From: Zobellia galactanivorans
GTDB taxonomy: Bacteria; Bacteroidota; Bacteroidia; Flavobacteriales; Flavobacteriaceae
Direction of reading: 5' to 3'
Assembly: GCF_000973105.1 (NCBI RefSeq)
Contig: NC_015844.1
Location: forward strand, 4,026,501-4,090,500
Length of the DNA stretch: 64,000 bases
In this document: positions 36,591-45,319 of the stretch, in pieces
Position numbering within the stretch: the first letter of the stretch is position 1
Layout of the letters: every line of letters starts with the position of its first letter
Notes under the pieces: generated by a model
Databases searched by the model: none
Told to the model about the DNA's origin: nothing
The model's input: only the letters and a program-made list of their open reading frames with translations
Made by a program: the position numbers and the translations under genes

Positions 36591-39191
36591 TTAAGGAGCT
36601 ATTACGTGTGCATCTCCCCAGTTTCCAAAAACCTTTTTTCCGGTGAACTCCAACAAGATAAAATCGAGACCTTTTACATCGATATCGATTTCTATCTTAT
36701 CACCTCTTTTCATTTTCTTACTATCGAATAGCACCCGGCCTCCAAATCGTTCTTCGACCATGACCTTAAACTGGCCCGTAGCATCTTTGGGGGAACTTTT
36801 ATCCAAGGAAACAATGGCCTTGAACCTTGCGGCCTTTCCGTTAAGTCGGTACATGGTAGAGGACTTGCTTTTGGCCCCAAGCCCTTTCTTGTATTTTCGA
36901 CCTTTGATCTTAATGGGTTTTCCATTGAAATTGGCGTCCATTACCGGGGCATTGCCTTTCTTCAACATATAATAGATATCGCTTAGGTAGGTAATACCCG
37001 CTTGGGTGACTGTATATGCCTCTTCAGGAATTGGGGCGGGCCCTTTGACCGGCGTAGCGCCCTTGCTTCCGATTTTTAGTAGCACATGTTCGTGTTTGCC
37101 TAGACCGTTTGCCGTAAAGGAATTATCGAATTCGCCAAGGTCGTTCTTAAGCCATACATCTCTTACCTTTTGCTTTCCTTGGAGTCCGATAGTATTGAAC
37201 TGCACGGTTATATCGGTTTTTTTACTTCCCTTATTGAGCATTAAGACGGCGGTAGTACCATCGGAAAGCGGTTTGTTGTAAATCTCTACACTATCCTTGT
37301 CAAATACTTTGTAGCCTTGGTGGGCCCTAGCATCTTGATTGATGGCGATGACCTCCGCAGCTAAAAGTATTTTCTTGGTTTCTTCAGTCATTTTGCTCAG
37401 ATCGTTTCCGGCCATAATAGGGGCGGCCAGTATACTCCAAAGGCTAAAATGGACCTTGTCTTCCAAGGTGGTCTTAAGGTTGCCGACCTGGAGCATATCG
37501 GGATCGTTCCAGCTATCGGGTCCGGCGAATTGCCATAAACCTTGGAAGGCAGGATGGATGGAGCCATCGCCTCCAGAAGTGTTGGCACAATTATAGACGG
37601 AACGTATAGTAGGGTAAATATCACCGGAGGTACGCCAAAGCTGGCCATAGTTTTTACCGCCCCATGCCCATGCGCCACTTCCAAAATCCGAAATGCTTAA
37701 TACCATGGGTCTGCGGGTATGTACAATGGCTTGATGATAGACGTCTAAATCCTCACTGGACAAGCGACCGTTTTTTATGGCAAAACAAGCGTCTAGTTTA
37801 ATGTAGTCGACGCCCCAAGAAGCAAACGAATCCATATCCGTCTGTTCGTGCTCAAAACTACCGGGTAAATTTTGACAGGTGAGGTCGCCCCTGCATTCGT
37901 AAATACCATATTTAAGTCCTTTGCTATGAATGTAATCGCCTATGGCTTTCATACCGCCGGGAAACTTTACGGGATCTGCTACCAGTTGACCTGCCTCATT
38001 TCTTTCGGCGGCCATCCATGCATCATCAATAACTAAATATTCATAACCGGCGTCCCTCATACCGGAAGTGACCATAATATCGGCCATGTTCATGATTTTC
38101 TTTTCGTCGATATCTTTTTCAAAGGCATTCCAACTATTCCAGCCCATAGGGGGGGTAGGGGTTAGATAATCGCTGTTGTACGTGGCTACATGTTTTACCA
38201 CTGGCTTAAATTTTTTATTGCTATCAAGCAGGTCTAGCATGGCGTTGGCCATAGATTTGCCTACGAGCAAGTAAGATTCTGCATTTCTGCACCAATGGTA
38301 GATTTGCTTGGAAGGCGAATCTTCAATATCACGCCAAAAATCCCTAGTTTCAACAACGGCGACATTTTCTTTGAATTCGGGATAATCGGCCATGGCCAAC
38401 TGCGCGTTCATTAAAGATAGTCCCAAGGGGTTTTTGTCTTCCCATCCCTTCATGCCGGTAGTGGCGATTACAAAAGGGAGTTCGGGACTCCCAAGGTCGT
38501 TTCTGACATCTTTTATAAGGTGTTTTAAGTTAGATTCATAGGCTGCATTTGCCTTTTTATTGGCTCGGTCATTCCAACCTTGGTGCCATCCAAAACCTGA
38601 AACCTCATAGCCTTCGCCTTTATACCCGGGTACATATTGGTCTAGGTTTCTCAGTACCTTATAAACCGTAGACATCATTTGTACATAGTAATACCCGGTA
38701 TCTTTAGGCTGTGAGGGGACACGGTTATAGCCTTGTTCCCCGGCCGCACTCGGTGGGCAGAAGTCAACTGCCAGGCTTTTACCGCCCCAGGCTGTTTTTA
38801 TGAGGAGTACCTTGTTCTTAAAGTGGTCGCCCATAACATTGCCGAACTCTAGTTCTGGCCCTATGGTGTGCTTGAAGGCACCGTAGCCGGTACTCAACCT
38901 CCCGGTCTTTATAGCGTCGAATTTATCCCAAGTGTAAATGAAGACATCGTCTCTTTCACTCCACTTTCCGTCTTTGCTCTTTAGATGTTGGAATTCGCCA
39001 TTTTTATCATTGGCGACCACCCATTTGAGATTGCCTTTCTCTCCTTTTTCCATTTCACCATGGCCTTGCATATTCGATTGTCCTGCAAGAATAAAGACCT
39101 TTACCGGTTCTTGGGCCGCGACCCGTGTTAGGGAAAGAAATAACAGTAGTAAAAGCGATGTAAAAAAAGGATTTGTACTTGATTTGGTCAT
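36591..39191 (-). CDS. SASA esterase - GH27 alpha-galactosidase fusion with NPCBM-like tail
   Basis: An 866-residue, two-enzyme protein. Signal peptide to about residue 27 (TRVAAQ). Residues ~28-330 form a SASA esterase: FILAGQSNMQGHGE (Ser39), IKTAWGGKSLAV, GFGWHQGWNDR, and YHWCRNAESYLLVG. A GH27 catalytic barrel starts with PPMGWNSWNAFEKDIDEKKI (~350); the nucleophile is Asp467 (YIKLDACF), the acid/base candidate is Asp524 (LWRTSGDI), and SWNDPDML is conserved. After a beta-domain, the last ~120 residues (ITYLSDIYYMLKKGNAPV, then GLGAKSKSSTMYRL) resemble an NPCBM carbohydrate-binding module. GH27 hydrolyses alpha-galactose or beta-L-arabinopyranose. The fusion suggests that the galactose is acylated or sits next to an acylated residue. 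Confidence 0.92.
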   Translation of the reverse strand: MTKSSTNPFFTSLLLLLFLSLTRVAAQEPVKVFILAGQSNMQGHGEMEKGEKGNLKWVVANDKNGEFQHLKSKDGKWSERDDVFIYTWDKFDAIKTGRLSTGYGAFKHTIGPELEFGNVMGDHFKNKVLLIKTAWGGKSLAVDFCPPSAAGEQGYNRVPSQPKDTGYYYVQMMSTVYKVLRNLDQYVPGYKGEGYEVSGFGWHQGWNDRANKKANAAYESNLKHLIKDVRNDLGSPELPFVIATTGMKGWEDKNPLGLSLMNAQLAMADYPEFKENVAVVETRDFWRDIEDSPSKQIYHWCRNAESYLLVGKSMANAMLDLLDSNKKFKPVVKHVATYNSDYLTPTPPMGWNSWNAFEKDIDEKKIMNMADIMVTSGMRDAGYEYLVIDDAWMAAERNEAGQLVADPVKFPGGMKAIGDYIHSKGLKYGIYECRGDLTCQNLPGSFEHEQTDMDSFASWGVDYIKLDACFAIKNGRLSSEDLDVYHQAIVHTRRPMVLSISDFGSGAWAWGGKNYGQLWRTSGDIYPTIRSVYNCANTSGGDGSIHPAFQGLWQFAGPDSWNDPDMLQVGNLKTTLEDKVHFSLWSILAAPIMAGNDLSKMTEETKKILLAAEVIAINQDARAHQGYKVFDKDSVEIYNKPLSDGTTAVLMLNKGSKKTDITVQFNTIGLQGKQKVRDVWLKNDLGEFDNSFTANGLGKHEHVLLKIGSKGATPVKGPAPIPEEAYTVTQAGITYLSDIYYMLKKGNAPVMDANFNGKPIKIKGRKYKKGLGAKSKSSTMYRLNGKAARFKAIVSLDKSSPKDATGQFKVMVEERFGGRVLFDSKKMKRGDKIEIDIDVKGLDFILLEFTGKKVFGNWGDAHVIAP

Positions 39192-39215
39192 AGGGGGTAT
39201 GGGCTTGGCAGTGAT

Positions 39216-41783
39216 TTAATTATTGGTGTAGAAATAGCGGATTCTACAGCTGTTTCCGGCTCGTTTCGGGTCTTCCTGTTGGGCAATCTTTATTTGAAGG
39301 GTATGCTTTTTGTTCTCTAGGTCCGTTGCCAATGTAAAGAACCATGGCAAGTGAAGGCTCCTGCTCCAATTGGTCAGAAGGTCTAGTTCGACCCACTTTC
39401 CCTTGTCTATTCTATATGCTATGATTCCTGCATCGGGACCTGCGACTACCGCTATGCCAACGGTATTTCCGGTAAAATTGAAGTTTAGCTTGCCATCATT
39501 GGCCTTTTCTCCGATTAACATTGGTACCTTGGTGAAATTCTCCCTAGTAGCCTTCCCATCGGTAGGCTCCCAGTTTTCTATAATTTTCCAATCCCCATTG
39601 TATTTAGCTTCCTTAATATCTACCAGTTCCCCTTTGTCGTAGCTGAAGTGGTCTAGAGGGGCGGGTAGGGCGTAGCTTTTTATTTTGTCGTCTTCGGCGA
39701 CAGGTCGGACCCATGCTTCCTCCAAAAAAGAAATCATGGAATTCGCATAAATCCCCTGCCCGAACGGCGATGGGTGTAGGTTTTTAAAGTCGCCTTTCCA
39801 TGTAAATTCCCCCGCGTCGATACGATCGGTTACTTCCTTGGCCAGGTTGATCGTAGGTAGCTTATAATGGGCGGCTACCTTCTCATGGTTTTGAATGACG
39901 GCAGGGATTTTACCTTGCCTATAGGTCTTCATCTTACCGGGGTCTACAAAATGCATAATAACAATATCCGTAGCGGGATTTACGTAACGGGCATGCCTAA
40001 CAATGCCTTCCATGGCCCTAATTTGCTCTTGGTCGGTTCTTCCGTTTGTAGCATCGTTTACGGCAGCTTCTTCAAATAAGAGGTCTATGGGGCCACCTTT
40101 GAACAAGTCGTCTTTCATACGAAAAGCTGCGGGAGTGGAACCTGTTGAAGGAAGCCCGGCTTCGATAAATTCAAATTCCGTATCGGGGAACCTTTTTTGA
40201 ATATAGTTGGAAACACTATCTCGCCATCCTCCGTTATGCGTTATGGATCCGCCCAAGAAAGCTACCCTTCCTTTTTTCCCGTGTTGGAATTTTATGGTGC
40301 TGTTTTGCAGTCCGTTCCTAAGCTTGTGGTACGCCGAGGAAGATATGGGGCCGGTTTCTTTTTTGGTGTAGTACTTGATAAAATCGGCTCCCAATCTCGG
40401 GGTTTCTATGGGGAAGTGATGCCCATGGAGGGTTTGCTTCCCTTCCGTACAGGTCACTACGGTAGCAATGCCACCAAGCGCTATGTATTTGTTGATCAAG
40501 GGAAGCGTGTTTTCGGTAGGGGGGACTACGGAATCAGTCAAACTTATCATATGTAGCACGGGAACTTTTGCCGTGGCTAACTTTTCAAGGCCGTGCATCG
40601 GCATATCTGTATATTTTTTGGCCTCGGCATCAGAAGCAAAGCCATATTCCTTCTTAAGGATTCTCCAATCTTTTGCAGAGCCAATACCGGAGCCAAATCC
40701 CCCAGGCCAGCTGGTAAAATCCAGTACAGGCGCCTCGGCATAGATACAGCTGACACGCTCAGGGTATTTTTTGGCCCAATTGTAAATGAACAAGCCACCG
40801 CGACTCACACCTTCCAATGCTAGCTTGTCGCTAAAATCGTGAGCCTTGGTCAAATACTTGTAAAACCGGTCCCAGGACTTTACGGCCCTTGGACTTCCAA
40901 ATTGTGAGTTGGTATTCAAATAGGCGATATGAAAACCTTCGGAAAGTAAAATGCTATCCATTTCTGTGTGCCAGCCTGGAAATCGTGCACGCCAGACCCA
41001 TGGTTTTCCGTAAAGCGGTTTGGTAGGTTCAACGATGAAAGCCTTCTTGCCGTCAAATTCAAAATCGTATTTGCTAAAACCCTTCCAGTTGGATTTTTTA
41101 CCAGGGAATGTTTGGTCTACCAAAACACCCGGGGTACCTGTAAGGGATTCATAAACGATTTTGGCCATCTCACCGGCTCCCTTTCCGTTGGGATGTATGG
41201 CGTCAGGAAAGAAATCACCCTTATCTAGTAAAGGCGTGTAAAGGTCTATGAGGTTTAACCGATGTTTTTTTGCAATGCCCCTTATTTTAGGGTTGACCTC
41301 GTTCGTAACGATTTCCGCACTAATTTTCTTTCCTTTTTTATAGACCGGAGCAGCCAAGCATAGGTAAATGCTTGGTTTTGATTTTAAATTTTGAAAACTT
41401 TCGATAAGGTTGTGGTAATCGCTTTCGAAATCCGCTTTGTAAATCCAGTTAAAGTCTTTGCTGTCATTCGTACCCAGTTTAATGATGACAATATCCGGTT
41501 GGTAGTCTAAGGCCTTGGTATAGGCCTCGGTTTTAATGTAAGGGGAATTGCCCTTGGAAAGTAGTGTACGGCCGCTTACCCCAAAATTACGGACTTCATA
41601 GCCTTCACCGAGCATACGGTTCAATTGGGCCGGGTAGGCATTTTTTATTCGGTCTTTGATACCATGGCCAAAGGTGATGCTGTTACCGATACAGGCCACT
41701 TTTATCACTTCTTCATTTTGTGCATTACCATAAGAGATAGGCAATACGAACAACAGCATAAATAATATTCTGGTAAACTTCAT
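39216..41783 (-). CDS. Triple esterase: SGNH - alpha/beta hydrolase - SGNH fusion
   Basis: An 855-residue secreted protein with three hydrolase domains. The ATG at 41783 gives signal peptide MKFTRILFMLLFVLPISYG; an in-frame ATG at 41813 adds ten residues and is possible. Domain 1 (~25-220) is SGNH: ACIGNSITFGHG (Ser35), KLGTNDSKD, DAIHPNGKG. Domain 2 (~235-480) is an alpha/beta hydrolase: nucleophile elbow GVSRGGLF, then SLTDSVVPPTE and GHHFP for Asp/His. Domain 3 (~500-700) is a second SGNH with GGSITHNGGWRD, FEEAAVND and LHPSPFGQGIY. The final ~140 residues (NFTGNTVGIAVVAGPDAG, HTLQIKI) are beta-rich and probably bind carbohydrate. Three acyl-ester hydrolases in one chain suggest attack on densely or variously acylated glycans. 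It is eight or more bp downstream of a sulfatase. Confidence 0.87.
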   Translation of the reverse strand: MKFTRILFMLLFVLPISYGNAQNEEVIKVACIGNSITFGHGIKDRIKNAYPAQLNRMLGEGYEVRNFGVSGRTLLSKGNSPYIKTEAYTKALDYQPDIVIIKLGTNDSKDFNWIYKADFESDYHNLIESFQNLKSKPSIYLCLAAPVYKKGKKISAEIVTNEVNPKIRGIAKKHRLNLIDLYTPLLDKGDFFPDAIHPNGKGAGEMAKIVYESLTGTPGVLVDQTFPGKKSNWKGFSKYDFEFDGKKAFIVEPTKPLYGKPWVWRARFPGWHTEMDSILLSEGFHIAYLNTNSQFGSPRAVKSWDRFYKYLTKAHDFSDKLALEGVSRGGLFIYNWAKKYPERVSCIYAEAPVLDFTSWPGGFGSGIGSAKDWRILKKEYGFASDAEAKKYTDMPMHGLEKLATAKVPVLHMISLTDSVVPPTENTLPLINKYIALGGIATVVTCTEGKQTLHGHHFPIETPRLGADFIKYYTKKETGPISSSAYHKLRNGLQNSTIKFQHGKKGRVAFLGGSITHNGGWRDSVSNYIQKRFPDTEFEFIEAGLPSTGSTPAAFRMKDDLFKGGPIDLLFEEAAVNDATNGRTDQEQIRAMEGIVRHARYVNPATDIVIMHFVDPGKMKTYRQGKIPAVIQNHEKVAAHYKLPTINLAKEVTDRIDAGEFTWKGDFKNLHPSPFGQGIYANSMISFLEEAWVRPVAEDDKIKSYALPAPLDHFSYDKGELVDIKEAKYNGDWKIIENWEPTDGKATRENFTKVPMLIGEKANDGKLNFNFTGNTVGIAVVAGPDAGIIAYRIDKGKWVELDLLTNWSRSLHLPWFFTLATDLENKKHTLQIKIAQQEDPKRAGNSCRIRYFYTNN

Positions 41784-41821
41784 AGGAGTAAATGGGTTTG
41801 GCTTTTTTTGCATGATCGGTT

Positions 41822-43273
41822 TTAGCTTTTTGGTGCTTTTTTTACAAATTCTTTGGGGAATTTAGCATCTACTTCATCCCACCATTGGTAAAGCTTCTTG
41901 TACATATGCTGTGTAAGTTCGGGTAATTCCGAAGCCAAATTGTGTGTTTCGCCAATGTCGGATTTTAGGTTGTACAGTTCAAACCGATTCTCGTTTAGAA
42001 ACACGATCAATTTGTAATCACCGTCTATTATGGCACTACTGGGACTTCCTTTTTGGTTGGAACGGTGGGGGTAATGGTAGTAGGTGGCTTCATGTAGTTT
42101 ATGCGATTCACCTTTAAGCAATGGCACCAAGCTTTTTCCGTCTACATGTAAGTCGGGCCGTAGGGCCTGTCCGGTCATCTCTAGAATGGTAGGGTAAAAA
42201 TCCATACTGGTAATGACAGCATCGGATACGGTGCCGGGTTTGATGGTGCCGGGCCATCTGATGATGGCAGGTTCCCTTATCCCTCCTTCATACAGCCATC
42301 CTTTGCCGGCCCTTAACGGGGTGTTCGCGGTAGGGATTCCTTCTGAAGTCGATAATCCGCCATTGTCGGAAAAAAAGATGACCACGGTGTTGTCTGCAAT
42401 GCCCTTCTCTTGAAGCTTACCCAGTATTTTTCCGACGGCCATGTCCATAGATTCCACCATAGCGGCATAGGTAGGATGGTCTTGTTTTATGCGGTACTTA
42501 AAAGGTTTTTGGGCATTTTTTTCTTCGGCAAAGCGTTCTTTATCGGTAAGGGCTAGGGCCTTTTTTTTCTTTTCATATTTTTCAACTCGGTCCGCAGGGG
42601 CATCAAACGGGGCATGTACGGAGTAAAGGGAGAAATAGAGCAGGAAGGGGGCTTTGGAATTTTCGTCAATAAAATCAATGGCTTCTTTTGCCAAGCGGTC
42701 CGTCATATATTCGCCTTCGGGACCGTTCTCTAAATTGGGGATGTTCCACGGGGAGAAGTATTTGTTCTTTATATATAATCCTCCTCTAAAATGCCCGGCC
42801 ACGTTTACATCGAAGCCTTGTTTGTCGGGCCAGAATTTTTCCTCCCCTGCCACATTGTTCAGGTGCCATTTGCCCATAAAGGCGGTTTTGTAACCCGCGT
42901 CTTGGAGCAGTTCGGGAAATAGGACCTCCTCAAGGGGAAGGTTTCTTAGGTAATCGGGGTTGCCCGGGCCTCCAATCCATTGCGTGAGGTCGATACGCGC
43001 CGGGTTTTTCCCTGTAAGTATAGAAGCCCTGGTGGGGGAACATATGGGGGAAGCGGCATAGGCCTTCGTAAAACGAATGCCTTCCTTGGCCAATTGATCA
43101 ATATTTGGTGTTTCGTAAAACGTACTTCCATTGGCAGCGATATCCATCCAACCTAGGTCATCGACCAAAATAAAAACAATGTTTGGTTGCTTGTCGGTTT
43201 GGGCGAAGACTGTAGGCCCGAGAACCGTTAAGAGTACCCATAGATTTCTGTAAAAAAGCTTGTGTAAATGCAT
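41822..43273 (-). CDS. Secreted sulfatase, S1 family (S1_16-like)
   Basis: A 483-residue sulfatase with a cleavable signal peptide ending around VFAQ (residue 25), so periplasmic. Metal block LVDDLGWMD, formylglycine motif CSPTR (Cys78), GKWHLN, and second metal site FSDNGG followed by LRAGKGWLYEGGIREP. It matches the sulfatase at 8223-9656 in many blocks (FYETPNIDQLAKEGI, YFSPWNI, GEYMTDRLAKEA), so the two probably share an S1 subfamily, perhaps S1_16, and may act on similar linkages under different control. Transcribed just ahead of the triple esterase. Confidence 0.92.
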   Translation of the reverse strand: MHLHKLFYRNLWVLLTVLGPTVFAQTDKQPNIVFILVDDLGWMDIAANGSTFYETPNIDQLAKEGIRFTKAYAASPICSPTRASILTGKNPARIDLTQWIGGPGNPDYLRNLPLEEVLFPELLQDAGYKTAFMGKWHLNNVAGEEKFWPDKQGFDVNVAGHFRGGLYIKNKYFSPWNIPNLENGPEGEYMTDRLAKEAIDFIDENSKAPFLLYFSLYSVHAPFDAPADRVEKYEKKKKALALTDKERFAEEKNAQKPFKYRIKQDHPTYAAMVESMDMAVGKILGKLQEKGIADNTVVIFFSDNGGLSTSEGIPTANTPLRAGKGWLYEGGIREPAIIRWPGTIKPGTVSDAVITSMDFYPTILEMTGQALRPDLHVDGKSLVPLLKGESHKLHEATYYHYPHRSNQKGSPSSAIIDGDYKLIVFLNENRFELYNLKSDIGETHNLASELPELTQHMYKKLYQWWDEVDAKFPKEFVKKAPKS

Positions 43274-43378
43274 TTAAATAATTTTGGAAAGGTTTTGCGT
43301 CAATTTAAGGACGAATATGAGAGGGGGGCACCCTACGTTTACGGATAAGAAATGCGTCAAAACTAAAACGATTTTGTT

Positions 43379-44926
43379 TTAAAAGTTTTTGTGAAGATTA
43401 CTGGCGAGTTGCTTTATGAGTTGCGAGTTGCTCGGTTCTTGTGCAATATTGTAGTTCTCACCCGGGTCGTTTTCATGGTCAAAGAGCTCACTACTGATAT
43501 AATCTCCTTTTTGCTTTTGATTCTTATTCCATGTGTACCATTCGGTGTACCGGTACCGGTCCGTTTTAACGGAGTAGCCCATACGTTCTTCTTGTCGGGT
43601 TTCCGCGGGGCCGAACCTTCCAAGTAAAAACTGGCTGTATGCGGCGGCTTTCCATTTGATACTGGGGTCGGCAAGTAAGGGAACAAAACTCTTGCCTTGC
43701 AGATGTGCAGGGACCGGAAGTCCGCTCATTTCACAGAGGCTGGGGTAGATGTCGACCAGCTCTGTAAGGGCATTGGTTTTGCTGCCTTTGGCTTTTACCT
43801 TGGCGCCGCTTATGATCATGGGAACGTGGGCGTCAATTTCATAATTTGACATTTTCCCCCATCCATTATGCTCTCCTAGTTTCCATCCGTGGTCGCCCCA
43901 AAGTACGATGATGGTGTTGTCTAGAAGGTTTAGTTTTTCCAGTTTATCATACAACCTGCCAATTTGTGCGTCTATATAAGATACACTGGCGTAATACCCG
44001 TGTTTTACCTCACGCTGGCGGTCTTCGTTCCACGGTGCTTCGTTCGGGCGGGGCAGGTCGTGGTTGTCATCGTAGTACCGCAATTCTTGATCACCATGCA
44101 CGGCAAAATCGGGACTTCCTTTTGGTAGGGATTGATTTTCGGCCAGGGGAATTGAATCTCTATGGTACATGTCCCAGTACTTTTTTGGGGCATTAAAAGG
44201 AAGGTGTGGTTTGTAATATCCTACGGAAAGAAAAAACGGCTTTTCTTGAGCCGCAAGCACCTCTAATTTATCGACGGCATACGTGGTTTGGGCGCCATCG
44301 TAGTAAGCGTCATCGGGGACATCTGCGTTTTCGGTGGAATTTGCTTTTAGGTACCAATGGCCCAATGGGTCTAGCCTAATTTTTCCCTGGGCGATTAATT
44401 TTTGCTTTTTTTCTTCCTGTATATCCGTGTTTCGTTTTGAAGCGTAAACCGCATCGGGGTCAAAGGGAAAGCCTTCTAAATGAGGTCTTTCCGTCCAAGA
44501 AACGGAATCTTGTATGTCATTGTGAAAGGTTTTGCCCAGGCCAACGGTTATATAGCCATTTTGTTTAAAGTACTGGGGCAACGTTACCACGTCCGGAACA
44601 TTGTTGCGGAGTTTTGTGGATAGGTCCCAGACTCGAATGGAATCAGGTCTTAAGCCGGTAAGTAAACTGGCCCTAGAGGGGTTGCAGACCGCTTGTTGGC
44701 AATAGGCCCTCATAAAGACAACGCCTTGTTGTGCGATCCGGTCTATGTTCGGGGTTTTGACAAAGTCGTTGCCATAGCTGCCAAGTTCGGGGCGAAGGTC
44801 GTCCACCGGAATAAAAAGGATATTGGGCCGGGTAGATTCCTTTTTGGGTTGCGGTTTATCGGTTCCCCCGCAATTGTATAAGGAAATTGCGAGTACGAGT
44901 AGAAGCAAATTTTTAATGCCATTCAT
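43379..44926 (-). CDS. Lipoprotein sulfatase, S1_7-like (iduronate-2-sulfatase type)
   Basis: A 515-residue sulfatase; first gene of the long minus-strand operon, starting next to an AT-rich divergent region. Lipobox LYNC gives Cys19. The first metal block is VDDLRPELGSYG, characteristic of iduronate-2-sulfatase-like S1_7 enzymes; the formylglycine motif is CNPSR (Cys81); the GKWHLG site is replaced by LGKTFHN; and the second metal block is WGDHGWKLGEHNGWGKM, also typical of S1_7. Members remove sulfate from uronic acids, galactans or related sugars, so the substrate cannot be fixed. The neighbouring gene is another sulfatase 105 bp downstream. Confidence 0.93.
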   Translation of the reverse strand: MNGIKNLLLLVLAISLYNCGGTDKPQPKKESTRPNILFIPVDDLRPELGSYGNDFVKTPNIDRIAQQGVVFMRAYCQQAVCNPSRASLLTGLRPDSIRVWDLSTKLRNNVPDVVTLPQYFKQNGYITVGLGKTFHNDIQDSVSWTERPHLEGFPFDPDAVYASKRNTDIQEEKKQKLIAQGKIRLDPLGHWYLKANSTENADVPDDAYYDGAQTTYAVDKLEVLAAQEKPFFLSVGYYKPHLPFNAPKKYWDMYHRDSIPLAENQSLPKGSPDFAVHGDQELRYYDDNHDLPRPNEAPWNEDRQREVKHGYYASVSYIDAQIGRLYDKLEKLNLLDNTIIVLWGDHGWKLGEHNGWGKMSNYEIDAHVPMIISGAKVKAKGSKTNALTELVDIYPSLCEMSGLPVPAHLQGKSFVPLLADPSIKWKAAAYSQFLLGRFGPAETRQEERMGYSVKTDRYRYTEWYTWNKNQKQKGDYISSELFDHENDPGENYNIAQEPSNSQLIKQLASNLHKNF

Positions 44927-45319
44927 GTCAACTTACTTTAGGGGTGATTTTGAATCGAAATACTTTATAATATAAGTTTTAAAAGTAGTTATTTTTTTGT
45001 GATATGCATTGTTTATGTTTTTTTTCTTACAAAAGGAATAAGTCGTACTGTTAATAGTTTTTATTGTAATATGTTGATTAAATGTTATTTATGTTGTATT
45101 TTGTTTTTAAGTTATTTTAATGTTGTTTTTATTTTAACTTAATTTTATATATTTAAAAAATATTAAGATGTTCTTGCCCTTAATGCTTAAAATAATGTGA
45201 AGTTTCTTTTGTGGAATTCTAAGTGGGTGTTTTTTATACACTTATAAGTGTGGGATTTACTCTGAAGGTTTCGCGGATTTATATGGATTTTAAAGGTGGG
45301 TACGAAATATAATAGGTAT
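44927..45319. other. AT-rich divergent intergenic region
   Basis: About 393 bp between the minus-strand operon start (44926) and the plus-strand sulfatase (45320). It is strikingly rich in A and T, with runs of T and repeated TATGTT/TTATTTT-like words, and has no convincing reading frame. It must carry promoters in both directions; only the palindrome at 45238-45251 stands out as a specific site. Confidence 0.55.
45238..45251. promoter_or_regulatory. 14-bp perfect palindrome, candidate operator
   Basis: ACACTTATAAGTGT is a perfect palindrome, 68 bp upstream of the sulfatase start at 45320 and within an AT-rich divergent promoter region. A binding site for a small dimeric regulator is plausible; no regulator of that type is encoded nearby. 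Confidence 0.35.
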
